64,000 bases of DNA from NCBI RefSeq assembly GCF_036946495.1, contig NZ_JAQIIX010000002.1, forward strand, positions 992,001-1,056,000. The letters run 5' to 3'. The position numbers were made by a program, and so were the translations under genes. Source of the stretch: Mycolicibacterium neoaurum. GTDB taxonomy: Bacteria; Actinomycetota; Actinomycetes; Mycobacteriales; Mycobacteriaceae. Every line of letters begins with the position of its first letter. Within the stretch, counting starts at the first letter, position 1. The notes under the pieces are model-generated. The model ran no database searches and was not told the DNA's origin. It worked only from the letters and a program-made list of their open reading frames with translations. Of the stretch, positions 31,828 through 40,308 are shown one piece after another.

Positions 31828-34101
31828 ATGAGCCGGGGAATCAAGAGCGTGCCGCTGGGCGTCTGGTTGGCAGACCTGCCCGATGAGCGCCTGGTACGGC
31901 TGCTCGAGCTGCGGCCCGACCTCACAGCGCCACCGCCGAGCACGATCGCTGCCTTGGCCGCGCGGGCGCAGGCCCGACAGTCGGTGAAGGCTGCCACGGA
32001 CGCGCTTTCCTTCCTGCACCTGGCCGTCCTGGATGCGCTGTTGGTACTGCACGCCGACGCCGCCCCGGTGCTCAGGGATGCGGTGGCCGATTTCATCGGC
32101 GCTCGGGCCGACCGGGCCGACGTGGACCACGCTCTGGAAGATCTGCAGGACCGCGCGCTGGTGTGGGGTGACGAGAGCCTGCGTGTGGTGGCCGAGGTGA
32201 GCGCGGGCGTGCCCTGGTATCCGGGGCAGGCGGTGCACGACGGCCCCACCCTGACCGCCGACGAGATCCGGCGGCTGATCGACGGGCTCGATGAACCGAG
32301 CCGAGAGCTGCTGACGCGGCTGGTCGAAGGCTCTCCGGTCGGGCGCACCAGGGACGCGATCCCCGGGGCGCCCGCCGACAGACCCGCCCAGCGACTGCTC
32401 GCCGAGGGGCTGCTGCACCGCATCCCCAGCGATACCGATGACACCGTGATCCTGCCGCGGATGGTGGGCCAGGTGCTGCGCGGCGACCTGCCGGGGCCGA
32501 TCGGTCTGCGCAAACCCGACCCCGCGGTACACACCACGACCCGGGCGGAGGTGGATTCGGTGGCCGCCGGTGCCGCCATCGACCTGCTGCGCGAGATCGA
32601 CCTGGTGATCCAGACACTGTCCGACGCCCCGGTCTCGGAGCTGCGCAGCGGCGGCCTCGGTGTCCGCGACGTCAAGAAGCTGACCAAGCTCACCGGTATC
32701 GACGAACAACGCCTGGCGCTGATCCTGGAACTGTCCGCGGCGGCCGGGCTGCTCGCACCGGGAACCCCCGACCCGGAGCCCGCCGCGGGTAACTCGCCGT
32801 ACTGGGCACCGACCGTCGGTGCCGACCGATTCATCGAGATGTCCACGGCGGCGCGCTGGCAGCTGATCGCGTGGACCTGGTTGAATCTGCCGGCCCGGCC
32901 CAGCCTCGTGGGTCAGCGAGGTCCCGATGGCAAGCCCTACGGCGTGCTGTCCGATGCGCTCTATTCGACTGCGGCCCCCCTGGACCGTCGGCTGCTGTTG
33001 ACGGTGCTGGACGCACTGCCCGAAGGTGCCGGGGTTGATGCGGAGTCGGCGGCACTGGCCATGATCTGGCAGCGCCCACGGTGGGCGGCCCGGCTTCAAC
33101 TGGGCCCGGTGACCGATCTGCTGCGCGAGGCGCATGCGGTCGGATTGGTGGGCCGCGGCGCCATCGCGACGCCGGCGCGGGCCATGCTGGCCCAGCAGTC
33201 CGAGGACGCCGCCGATGCCACCATCGCCGCGATGGACAAGGTGCTGCCCGCGCCGCTGGATCATTTCCTGCTGCAGGCCGACCTGACCGTGGTGGTGCCA
33301 GGCCCACTGTTACGTGAGCTCGCCGAGCAACTCGACGTCGTCGCCACCGTCGAGTCCGCGGGTGCGGCGATGGTCTACCGCATCAGCGAGGCGTCCATCC
33401 GGCGCGCGCTCGACGCCGGTCGCACCGCGGGCGGGTTGCACGCGTTTTTCGAGAAGTACTCCAAAACCCCTGTCCCACAAGGCCTGACGTACCTCATCGA
33501 TGATGTGGCCCGGCGGCACGGCCAGCTCCGGGTCGGAATGGCGGCATCATTCGTGCGCTGCGAGGATCCGGCGTTGTTGGCCCAGGCGGTGGCGACCCCG
33601 GCGGCCGAACCGCTGGAGCTGCGCATCCTGGCGCCCACGGTGGCGGTCTCGCAGGCACAGATCGGCGACGTACTTGCTGCGTTGCGCGCCGGTGGTTTCG
33701 TCCCGGCGGCCGAGGACGCCTCCGGGGCGGTGGTCGACATCCGCGCCCGCGGGGCCCGGGTGCCCACCCTGAGCCGGCGCCGGGTCTTCCGGCCACTGAC
33801 GGCGCCGACGAACCAGACCCTCGGCGCGATCGTCGCGGTGATGCGCAGCGTGGCCGCCTCGCCGCGGTCCAACGAGCGGCTGGATCCGGCGGTGCTGATC
33901 GCGCTGTTGCAACAGGCGGCCGTCGAGCAGACCTCGGTGGTGATGGGTTATGTCGACCCGGCGGGGGTGGCCACTCAGCGGGTGGTGGCGCCGATCAACA
34001 TCCGCGGCGGCCAGTTGACGGCGTTCGACCCGGCTGCGGGACGGGTCCGGGAGTTCGCCATCCATCGCGTGACATCCGTGGTGTCGGCCGACTCTGGATA
34101 A
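31828..34101 (+). CDS. Helicase-associated domain protein, probable partner of XPB (Rv0862c-type)
   Basis: 757 residues, no Walker motifs. The N-terminus starts SVPLGVWLADLPDERLVRLL, and the middle is helical. Residues about 515-565 (YRISEASIRRALDAGRTAGG ... YSKTPVPQGL ... DDVARRHGQLRVG) match the Helicase_C_3-type module also found at the N-terminus of the adjacent XPB. ATG 31828 has TACGCT 8 nt upstream (leaderless layout). The stop TAA touches the XPB start region. This arrangement suggests a DNA-binding or regulatory partner of XPB; the activity is unknown. Confidence 0.85.
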   Translation: MSRGIKSVPLGVWLADLPDERLVRLLELRPDLTAPPPSTIAALAARAQARQSVKAATDALSFLHLAVLDALLVLHADAAPVLRDAVADFIGARADRADVDHALEDLQDRALVWGDESLRVVAEVSAGVPWYPGQAVHDGPTLTADEIRRLIDGLDEPSRELLTRLVEGSPVGRTRDAIPGAPADRPAQRLLAEGLLHRIPSDTDDTVILPRMVGQVLRGDLPGPIGLRKPDPAVHTTTRAEVDSVAAGAAIDLLREIDLVIQTLSDAPVSELRSGGLGVRDVKKLTKLTGIDEQRLALILELSAAAGLLAPGTPDPEPAAGNSPYWAPTVGADRFIEMSTAARWQLIAWTWLNLPARPSLVGQRGPDGKPYGVLSDALYSTAAPLDRRLLLTVLDALPEGAGVDAESAALAMIWQRPRWAARLQLGPVTDLLREAHAVGLVGRGAIATPARAMLAQQSEDAADATIAAMDKVLPAPLDHFLLQADLTVVVPGPLLRELAEQLDVVATVESAGAAMVYRISEASIRRALDAGRTAGGLHAFFEKYSKTPVPQGLTYLIDDVARRHGQLRVGMAASFVRCEDPALLAQAVATPAAEPLELRILAPTVAVSQAQIGDVLAALRAGGFVPAAEDASGAVVDIRARGARVPTLSRRRVFRPLTAPTNQTLGAIVAVMRSVAASPRSNERLDPAVLIALLQQAAVEQTSVVMGYVDPAGVATQRVVAPINIRGGQLTAFDPAAGRVREFAIHRVTSVVSADSG

Positions 34102-34109
34102 TGGATGGG

Positions 34110-35762
34110 ATGAGTACCGAGGGCCCGCTGATCGTCCAGTCCGACAAGACCGTGCTGCTCGAAACCGATCACGAACTCGCCGGCGCCGCGCGCGCCGCGA
34201 TCGCGCCGTTCGCCGAACTGGAACGCGCGCCCGAGCACATCCACACCTATCGCATCACCCCGCTGGCGCTGTGGAACGCCCGTGCCGCCGGGCATGACGC
34301 CGAGCAGGTGGTCGACGCGCTGGTCAGCTTCTCCCGGTACGCGGTGCCGCAGCCGCTGCTGGTCGACATCGTCGACACCATGGCGCGCTACGGACGTCTG
34401 CAACTGGTCAAGCACCCGGCCCACGGGCTGACGCTGGTCAGCCTGGACCGCGCGGTGCTCGAAGAGGTGCTGCGCAACAAGAAGATCACCCCGATGCTCG
34501 GGGCGCGCATCGATGACGACACCGTCATCGTGCACGGCAGCGAACGCGGCCGGATCAAACAGATGCTGCTGAAGATCGGCTGGCCCGCCGAGGACCTGGC
34601 GGGCTACGTCGACGGCGAGGCACACCGCATCGACCTCGCCCAGGACGGCTGGGCGCTGCGCGACTACCAGGAGATGGCGGCCGAATCGTTCTGGGCAGGC
34701 GGCTCCGGTGTGGTCGTGCTGCCGTGTGGCGCCGGTAAGACGATTGTCGGGGCGGCCGCGATGGCCAAGGCCGGTGCCACCACGCTGATCCTCGTCACCA
34801 ACACGGTCGCCGGCAGGCAGTGGAAGCGCGAGCTGATCGCACGCACCTCGCTCACCGAGGAGGAGATCGGCGAGTACTCGGGCGAGCGCAAGGAGATCCG
34901 CCCGGTCACCATCGCCACCTATCAGGTGATCACGCGGCGCACCAAGGGCGAGTACAAGCACCTGGAGCTCTTCGACAGCCGCGACTGGGGCCTGATCATC
35001 TACGACGAGGTGCACCTGCTGCCCGCGCCGGTGTTCCGGATGACCGCCGATCTGCAATCGCGCCGCAGGCTCGGGCTGACCGCCACCCTGATCCGCGAGG
35101 ACGGTCGCGAGGGTGATGTGTTCTCGTTGATCGGGCCGAAGCGTTACGACGCGCCATGGAAGGACATCGAGGCCCAGGGCTGGATCGCTCCGGCCGAGTG
35201 CATCGAGGTCCGGGTCACCATGACCGACAACGAGCGGATGATCTACGCGACGGCCGAACCGGAGGAACGCTACAAGCTGTGCTCGACGGCGCACACCAAG
35301 ATCGCCGTGGTGAAGTCGATCCTGGAGAAGCACAAGGACGAGCCGACGCTGGTGATCGGCGCCTATCTGGATCAGCTCGACGAACTCGGCCAGGAGCTCG
35401 GTGCGCCGGTGATCCAGGGCTCGACCAAGAACGCCGAGCGCGAGGAGCTCTTCGACCAGTTCCGGCGGGGCGAGATCCGCACCCTGGTGGTCTCCAAGGT
35501 CGCCAACTTCTCCATCGACCTGCCCGAAGCCTCAGTGGCCGTTCAGGTTTCGGGAACGTTCGGGTCGCGCCAGGAGGAGGCGCAGCGGTTGGGCCGGTTG
35601 CTGCGGCCCAAGGCCGACGGTGGCGGCGCGATCTTCTATTCGGTGGTCAGCCGCGACAGCCTGGACGCCGAGTACGCCGCGCACCGGCAGCGGTTCCTCG
35701 CAGAGCAGGGGTACGGCTACCTCATCAAGGACGCCGACGACCTGCTGGGCCCGGCGATATGA
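34110..35762 (+). CDS. xpb: DNA repair helicase XPB
   Basis: 550-residue SF2 3'-5' helicase of the bacterial XPB family. An N-terminal Helicase_C_3-like module at 46-112 precedes the damage-recognition region. The motor has Walker A CGAGKT at 206-211, DEVH box at 299-302 (LIIYDEVHLLPA), motif III LGLTATLIREDGREGD with the RED element, and motif VI GSRQEEAQRLGRLLRPK. ATG 34110 gives the M. tuberculosis-like start STEGPLIVQSDKTVLLE; ATG 34101 overlaps the previous stop. It unwinds DNA in repair. A VOC gene is coupled downstream. Confidence 0.95.
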   Translation: MSTEGPLIVQSDKTVLLETDHELAGAARAAIAPFAELERAPEHIHTYRITPLALWNARAAGHDAEQVVDALVSFSRYAVPQPLLVDIVDTMARYGRLQLVKHPAHGLTLVSLDRAVLEEVLRNKKITPMLGARIDDDTVIVHGSERGRIKQMLLKIGWPAEDLAGYVDGEAHRIDLAQDGWALRDYQEMAAESFWAGGSGVVVLPCGAGKTIVGAAAMAKAGATTLILVTNTVAGRQWKRELIARTSLTEEEIGEYSGERKEIRPVTIATYQVITRRTKGEYKHLELFDSRDWGLIIYDEVHLLPAPVFRMTADLQSRRRLGLTATLIREDGREGDVFSLIGPKRYDAPWKDIEAQGWIAPAECIEVRVTMTDNERMIYATAEPEERYKLCSTAHTKIAVVKSILEKHKDEPTLVIGAYLDQLDELGQELGAPVIQGSTKNAEREELFDQFRRGEIRTLVVSKVANFSIDLPEASVAVQVSGTFGSRQEEAQRLGRLLRPKADGGGAIFYSVVSRDSLDAEYAAHRQRFLAEQGYGYLIKDADDLLGPAI

Positions 35763-36109
35763 CCGTCGGCCGGGTGGTGCCGATCTTGACCGTGCCCGAT
35801 ATCGACGCCGCCCGTGCGGCGTATATCGCGACGCTCGGGCTGAGCGAGGTGATGAATCACGGCTGGATCGTCACCCTCGCCGATGCCGACCACCGCCACC
35901 AGCTGAGCCTGATGACAAAGGATCAGACGGCGGCGGTGAATCCGACGGTGTCGATCGAAGTCGACGATGTCGATGCCGCACATGCGGCCGCGGTGGGCGC
36001 GGGATTGCAGATCGTGCATCCGCTGTCCGACGAGGAGTGGGGCGTGCGCAGGTTCTTCTTCGCCGACGGCGCGGGCAATATCGTCAACGTGCTGTCACAT
36101 CGCGGCTAG
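35759..36109 (+). CDS. VOC (glyoxalase-like) family protein
   Basis: 116 residues, TVGRVVPILTVPDIDAARAA through to GVRRFFFADGAGNIVNVLSH. One compact VOC domain; the metal-binding His/Glu set is incomplete by eye. It overlaps the xpb stop by 4 bp (ATGA) and the convergent MarR gene by 4 bp. The coupling to a repair helicase is curious, but it may be only a read-through arrangement. No substrate can be named. Confidence 0.82.
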   Translation: MTVGRVVPILTVPDIDAARAAYIATLGLSEVMNHGWIVTLADADHRHQLSLMTKDQTAAVNPTVSIEVDDVDAAHAAAVGAGLQIVHPLSDEEWGVRRFFFADGAGNIVNVLSHRG

Positions 36110-36591
36110 GAATCCAGCGCGCCGGCCGCCACGGCGGCCAGGTTGATCCGGGTGAGCACGGAGTGCAGCTGCTCAAGTTCGGCCATGTCGACGCCGAGCC
36201 GGGCCACCACCGCCGGCGGGATGGCCAGCGCCTGGCGTCGCAGCGCGGAACCCCCCTTGGTCAGGGTGACCAGCGTGGTGCGCTCATCGGAGACGCTGCG
36301 GGTGCGGCTGATGAATCCCAGCGCCTCGAGGCGTTTGAGCATCGGTGAGACGGTGGCCGAGTCCATCTGCAGCAACCCGGCGATCTGCTTGACCGACAGC
36401 GCATCGCCGCCCGCCTTGTCGTTGTCCCACAGCGCCAGCATGACGAGGTACTGGGGATGGGTCAGGCCCAGCGGTTCCAGGAGTGGGCGGTACACCGCCA
36501 GCACTGCGCGGTTGGTGACCGCCAGCGCGAAACACACCTGACGTTCCAGGGCGAGGGGGTCGAGGTCTTCGGTCACAGCGGCCACCATCAC
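36106..36591 (-). CDS. OhrR-like MarR family regulator
   Basis: 161 residues. The opening LERQVCFALAVTNRAVLAVY with Cys20, followed by LLEPLGLTHPQYLVMLALWD, is that of one-Cys OhrR peroxide sensors. The winged helix is SVKQIAGLLQMDSATVSPML and the wing SVSDERTTLVTLT. OhrR normally represses an ohr thiol peroxidase, but none lies nearby. The divergent DUF5313 gene, across 47 bp, is the likely target. The ATG at 36591 and the GTG two codons later are both possible starts. Confidence 0.88.
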   Translation of the reverse strand: MMVAAVTEDLDPLALERQVCFALAVTNRAVLAVYRPLLEPLGLTHPQYLVMLALWDNDKAGGDALSVKQIAGLLQMDSATVSPMLKRLEALGFISRTRSVSDERTTLVTLTKGGSALRRQALAIPPAVVARLGVDMAELEQLHSVLTRINLAAVAAGALDS

Positions 36592-36613
36592 ACTGTACTA
36601 CTTGCTTGGCCTA

Positions 36614-36632
36614 CTAATAATTAGGGTACTAT
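36614..36632 (+). promoter_or_regulatory. Leaderless promoter with overlapping inverted repeat
   Basis: CTAAT-A-ATTAG (36614-36624) is a perfect AT-rich inverted repeat in a GC-rich region and a plausible operator for the adjacent OhrR-like regulator. TACTAT (36627-36632) is a good -10, and with 6 nt spacing +1 falls on the ATG at 36639, so the DUF5313 transcript should lack a leader. Confidence 0.65.
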
Positions 36633-36638
36633 CTAAAT

Positions 36639-37052
36639 ATGGCCGCAACACCGAGTTTCTTCCAGCGGGTGCTCTACGCATATGGGCGCCGCCTACCCGA
36701 CTCCATGCGCGACTGGGTGACGGCCGACCTGACCGGCAAGGGCGCGGTGCGCAGACACATGCTGCGTTACGCGATCCCGCCGGCCGTCATCCTTGCTCCG
36801 CTGTGGTTGTTGCCGGCGTCACTGTACGTCCACTTGGAGATGACCGTGCCCATTTACACCTGGGCGTTGGTGATGGCCTTCGTGCTCAACAAGGTGTGGC
36901 GCAGGCACCGACTTTCCCAGCACGGGCTGGACCCCAAACTGATCGACACCATGAACCGGGAGAAGAACGCCCGCCTGCACGAGGACTACGCGCGCCGCTA
37001 TGGCGCCCGTCCGCAGGAGGCAGAATGGCAGTCCAACCCGAGCCCGTTCTAG
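36639..37052 (+). CDS. DUF5313 membrane protein
   Basis: 137 residues, AATPSFFQRVLYAYGRRLPD at the N-terminus, then two hydrophobic spans (YAIPPAVILAPLWLLPASLY and TVPIYTWALVMAFVLNKVW) and a basic tail (NREKNARLHEDYARRYG). It matches mycobacterial DUF5313. There is no ribosome site; the -10 lies 6 nt upstream. It is divergent from the OhrR-like gene and may be induced by peroxide, which is inference. Confidence 0.82.
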   Translation: MAATPSFFQRVLYAYGRRLPDSMRDWVTADLTGKGAVRRHMLRYAIPPAVILAPLWLLPASLYVHLEMTVPIYTWALVMAFVLNKVWRRHRLSQHGLDPKLIDTMNREKNARLHEDYARRYGARPQEAEWQSNPSPF

Positions 37053-37402
37053 ACGTGCGGGCCGACGGTCTTCGCGACCGTCAACAGCACCACCGAATCC
37101 TCGAGCGCCGACACCCCGTGCCGGACCGTCGGCACCACCAGATGATCGCCGGCCGAGCCCTCCCAGTTCGCCTCGGCCGTCGTGAGCCGGACACGACCAT
37201 GCAGCACCTGCAGCGTGGCCTCCCCAGGGCTCTCGTGATCGTCGAGTCCGTGACCCGCCGACAGCGCCAACAGGGTCTGCCGCAGGGCGTGTTCGTGTCC
37301 CCCGTAGACGGTGTGCGCACTGCGGCCACTGTTGTGCGAACGCGCAGTCTCCAGATGCTCGCGAGCCAGGGCGGTCAGTGAGATCTTTTCCATACCTGCC
37401 AC
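37049..37402 (-). CDS. Cupin domain protein
   Basis: 117 residues, GTG start at 37402 in a TAGTG junction with the SDR stop (one-base overlap); ATG 37393 is the alternative. A single cupin barrel: GHGLDDHESPGEATLQVLHG with His/His/Glu-like metal ligands, then GDHLVVPTVRHGVSALEDS with the last His. It probably binds a metal and a small ligand. It is co-translated with the upstream SDR. Confidence 0.84.
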   Translation of the reverse strand: MAGMEKISLTALAREHLETARSHNSGRSAHTVYGGHEHALRQTLLALSAGHGLDDHESPGEATLQVLHGRVRLTTAEANWEGSAGDHLVVPTVRHGVSALEDSVVLLTVAKTVGPHV

Positions 37403-38076
37403 TATCTCACCCCTGACAAGGCCGCCTTCGCCTGTCGCGCCGTATCATCGGCCAGGACCTCCACCGCACCGGCCAGCAGGCCGTCGACGGCCCGCTGGGC
37501 AATCGCTGCCGGATCCGATTTCTGTTCGGCCGGAACGTAACTGACCATATCGGTATCCATGTAGCCGACATGCAAGGCGGTGACGGTGACGCCGCGCGGA
37601 GCGAGGTCGTCACGGACCGCGTCGGTCAACGCCCACGCCGCGGCCTTTGCAGCGGCATAAGCACCCGAGGTCGCGGGATGAGCCCAGGACAGCACCGACA
37701 GCACATTCAGAATCATTCCGCCGCCGTTGTTTTCGAGTACCGGCGCAAACTCTCTGATGACATTCAGGGTGCCGAAATAGTGCGTTTCCATCTCGGACCG
37801 GATGTCCTCGATCGACCCCGACAACAGGTTGGCGCGCGTGGAGATACCGGCGTTGTTGACCAGAACCGTGATATCCGACGCCTTTTCGGCTGCTCGTCGG
37901 ATCGATTCCGGGTCGGTGATGTCGATCCGGACGGGAATCGCGCCGGGGATGTCGACCGTCTCGGGACGCCGCGCACCGGCGTACACCTTGGCCCCGCGGG
38001 CGAGGAATTCTTCGGCTATCCGGCGGCCGAGGCCGCGATTGGCGCCGGTGATCAGCACGGTGATGGTGTCGTTCAT
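37402..38076 (-). CDS. SDR family oxidoreductase
   Basis: 224 residues from ATG 38076 with RBS AAGGAG. Classical short-chain dehydrogenase: NAD(P) loop TGANRGLGRRIAEEF, VLVNNAGISTR, catalytic Ser in LNVLSVLSW, and Tyr/Lys in GAYAAAKAAAWAL. The ARRPE after the second strand suggests NADP preference. The first gene of an SDR-cupin pair. It is divergent from a YbfB-like transporter across a 134-bp gap that holds a large palindrome. Substrate unknown. Confidence 0.9.
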   Translation of the reverse strand: MNDTITVLITGANRGLGRRIAEEFLARGAKVYAGARRPETVDIPGAIPVRIDITDPESIRRAAEKASDITVLVNNAGISTRANLLSGSIEDIRSEMETHYFGTLNVIREFAPVLENNGGGMILNVLSVLSWAHPATSGAYAAAKAAAWALTDAVRDDLAPRGVTVTALHVGYMDTDMVSYVPAEQKSDPAAIAQRAVDGLLAGAVEVLADDTARQAKAALSGVR

Positions 38077-38142
38077 GATGGGCTCCTTCGGTATGCCCTG
38101 ATCAACACCTCCCGTGCGGTCTTTTATCCCATCGCTTGGAAG

Positions 38143-38170
38143 GCACAATCTCCCAGCTGGGAGAGTGTGC
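38143..38170. promoter_or_regulatory. Near-perfect 28-bp palindrome in a divergent promoter
   Basis: The core TCTCCCAGCTGGGAGA (38149-38164) is a perfect palindrome. Outer arms GCACA (38143-38147) and TGTGC (38166-38170) continue the symmetry, with one mismatched pair (38148/38165). It lies between the SDR-cupin operon and the YbfB-type MFS gene and is almost surely a dimeric repressor site; the regulator is not identified. Confidence 0.75.
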
Positions 38171-38210
38171 GTCGTGGCCCGCGGTGCGTCCGGGCGGTGA
38201 CCATCGTCTG

Positions 38211-39413
38211 ATGCTGCTGAAATCTCTCTGGCCGGTGGCGCGTTCGATGACGACGTTGGCGGCCGCGATGGGCATCGGCCGTTTCGCCTATACCCCGATC
38301 ATGCCGTTGATGACGGCCCAGACCGCTTTGGGTCCGCACACCGCGGGGCAACTGGCGACGGCAAACTACACCGGATACCTGGCCGGCGCGGTGGCCGCCA
38401 CGGTGGTGCCGCGGCTCGCCCACTCCCGCACGGTCTTGCTCACCTCGTTGACGGTGATCACGGTCAGCCTGCCCGCAATGGCACTGACCACGACGGTGCC
38501 GATGTGGTTGGCGCTGCGCACGATTGCCGGGCTCGGGAGCGCGCTGGCATTCGTGGTCGCCGTGAACGGCCTGCTCGATGTGGCACCGCGACACGCCGGA
38601 TGGGGTTTGGGCGGGGTGGGTGTCGGCATCGCATCGTCGGCGGCACTGGTGTTGGCACTGCCCGCGGACTGGCGCCTGGCGTGGTGGTCGGTCGGCGCAC
38701 TGGCCGCCCTGCTGAGTGTGCCCGCCGGGCGGACGCGCCCTGGACCGCGCCCGGCAGCAGTCGGGTCGACCCGGCCCGGGGACGGGTCCCGGTTCTGGTT
38801 GCTTTTCGGCGGTTACACGTTGGAGGGCATCGGCTACATCATTGCCGCCGCATTCCTGGTCGCCGCCATGGCCCAGCGCTCCCCCGGTCCCATCGGCGGG
38901 ATGGCATGGCTGATGGTCGGTCTGTCCGTCATTCCCTCGGCCGTTGTGTGGGATCGCGTGTCGGCGCGGTGGTCGCATCCGGCGCTGTTGACCATTGCCC
39001 TGCTGCTGCAGACGGGCGGGATTGCGTTGGCCTGCTTCGGTACCGCCGTCGCGGCGACGTTGGCGGCAGTTCTGTTCGGCGGGACCTTCATCGGGGTCAG
39101 CTCACTGGCCTTGGCCTACGGCCGCCGGCTCGGCGTGCCGGGCGCGGTGGCGGTGTTGACGGCCGGCTATTCAGCCGGTCAGATCGTCGGTCCGCTGATG
39201 GTCGGCCCGCTGCTGCACGGCGATTTTCGCATCGTGCTCGGCGCGGGTGCGGCGACCGTGTCAGTCGCCGCGCTGGTCTGCGCCGTGATATGGATCAGCG
39301 GGCGGAAGCCAGTGCCTCCCAGCACCGTTGTCGAGAACGACGGGCTCTCGGGTGAACGCGTCCACGACGGCCAACACCGAAGCCCTGTCCTCCGAGTTTC
39401 GCCAGACCAGTGA
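38211..39413 (+). CDS. YbfB/YjiJ family MFS transporter
   Basis: 400 residues from ATG 38211, with about 12 hydrophobic helices. The family opening AAAMGIGRFAYTPIMPLMTA and NYTGYLAGAVAA, and the second-half GGYTLEGIGYIIAAAFLVAA, fit MFS_4. Substrates of the family are poorly known. The last 51 codons overlap the convergent LysR gene by 153 bp, so the tail after VIWISGRKP may be an extension produced by loss of an earlier stop. It is divergent from the SDR-cupin pair over the palindrome. Confidence 0.87.
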   Translation: MLLKSLWPVARSMTTLAAAMGIGRFAYTPIMPLMTAQTALGPHTAGQLATANYTGYLAGAVAATVVPRLAHSRTVLLTSLTVITVSLPAMALTTTVPMWLALRTIAGLGSALAFVVAVNGLLDVAPRHAGWGLGGVGVGIASSAALVLALPADWRLAWWSVGALAALLSVPAGRTRPGPRPAAVGSTRPGDGSRFWLLFGGYTLEGIGYIIAAAFLVAAMAQRSPGPIGGMAWLMVGLSVIPSAVVWDRVSARWSHPALLTIALLLQTGGIALACFGTAVAATLAAVLFGGTFIGVSSLALAYGRRLGVPGAVAVLTAGYSAGQIVGPLMVGPLLHGDFRIVLGAGAATVSVAALVCAVIWISGRKPVPPSTVVENDGLSGERVHDGQHRSPVLRVSPDQ

Positions 39414-40193
39414 CCACGTCCACAGCGGTTCCGGATTGTGCACGGGCCGGCGGGTCAGGTCACCGGCGCCGGTGTCATTCTGCCCCTTGGGATTGTTGAG
39501 CACCGGGCGGCCGATTCGGCGGACATGCTCGAAGAATGTCGGTCCGGTGACACCACCGTCATCGGTGCGCATGACGCGCGCCCCCGTGGCCGCCGCGTAC
39601 TGCTCGGCGTATCGATTCCACGACAACCAGCTCGCAGTGTCGGTATCGACAAGCACCACAGTGTCTTTCGCCTCGACGGGCCCGGACTCAGCGCCGGCCG
39701 ACAGGGCATAGAGCCGGTCGATGCCCACCAAGCGCGCGGACAGGTCCAACTCGGCAAGGTCGGTGTTCTGTACCCAGCAGATCGCCAGATCCAGGCTACC
39801 GTCGGCCACCCGGGCGGCCTGGGCGTGCGAGGGCATCACCCAGGTGTCGACCCGCAGGGTGGCCACCCCGGCCGCGCGTTCGGACCAGTCCACCGGGCAC
39901 CAATTCACACAACCGATCCGCACCGGGTCGTCGGCCGCCAAACCCGTTACCCGCCTGCGCAACTCGTCGGCCTGACGGACCAGCGACCGCGCGTCGGGCA
40001 GCAACGCCGCTCCGGCCGCCGTCAACGCCACCGACCGGCGGTCGCGGTCGAACAGCTGCACCTTCAGATCACGTTCGAGCGCCTTGATCTGCTGGGACAG
40101 CGACGGTCCCGCGATACGCAGCCGTTCGGCCGCCCGGCCGAAGTTAAGTTCCTCGGCGACGGTCACGAAGTACCGCAGCTGACGCAACTCCAC
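39261..40193 (-). CDS. LysR family transcriptional regulator
   Basis: 310 residues from GTG 40193 (VELRQLRYFVTVAEELNFGR). HTH: GRAAERLRIAGPSLSQQIKALE, then the linker LFDRDRRSVALTAAG and a two-lobed effector domain. Residues upstream of the GTG do not look like LysR. It is divergent from the SDR/SnoaL pair, the usual LysR target layout, and a GCTCGC/GCGAGC repeat lies in the gap. The 3' end runs 153 bp into the convergent MFS gene. Confidence 0.92.
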   Translation of the reverse strand: MELRQLRYFVTVAEELNFGRAAERLRIAGPSLSQQIKALERDLKVQLFDRDRRSVALTAAGAALLPDARSLVRQADELRRRVTGLAADDPVRIGCVNWCPVDWSERAAGVATLRVDTWVMPSHAQAARVADGSLDLAICWVQNTDLAELDLSARLVGIDRLYALSAGAESGPVEAKDTVVLVDTDTASWLSWNRYAEQYAAATGARVMRTDDGGVTGPTFFEHVRRIGRPVLNNPKGQNDTGAGDLTRRPVHNPEPLWTWSLVWRNSEDRASVLAVVDAFTREPVVLDNGAGRHWLPPADPYHGADQRGD

Positions 40194-40215
40194 CGGCCCA
40201 GCGTAGTAGCCACCG

Positions 40216-40231
40216 GCTCGCACCAGCGAGC
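40216..40231. promoter_or_regulatory. Inverted repeat in the LysR/SDR divergent promoter
   Basis: Perfect arms GCTCGC (40216-40221) and GCGAGC (40226-40231) with a 4-nt spacer, 23 bp upstream of the lysR start. It is a candidate LysR recognition site; binding is inference. Confidence 0.5.
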
Positions 40232-40308
40232 TTTCCGGTCCTATCGGCCGGGACGGGCGTCGAGTGCAATGCCGTTGTGCGGTGCAGACCCAGCAGAAAG
40301 GCACGATC

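Noticed and set aside
33975..35333. 452-codon minus-strand frame opposite xpb
   Set aside because: Antisense shadow of XPB; no recognisable domain.
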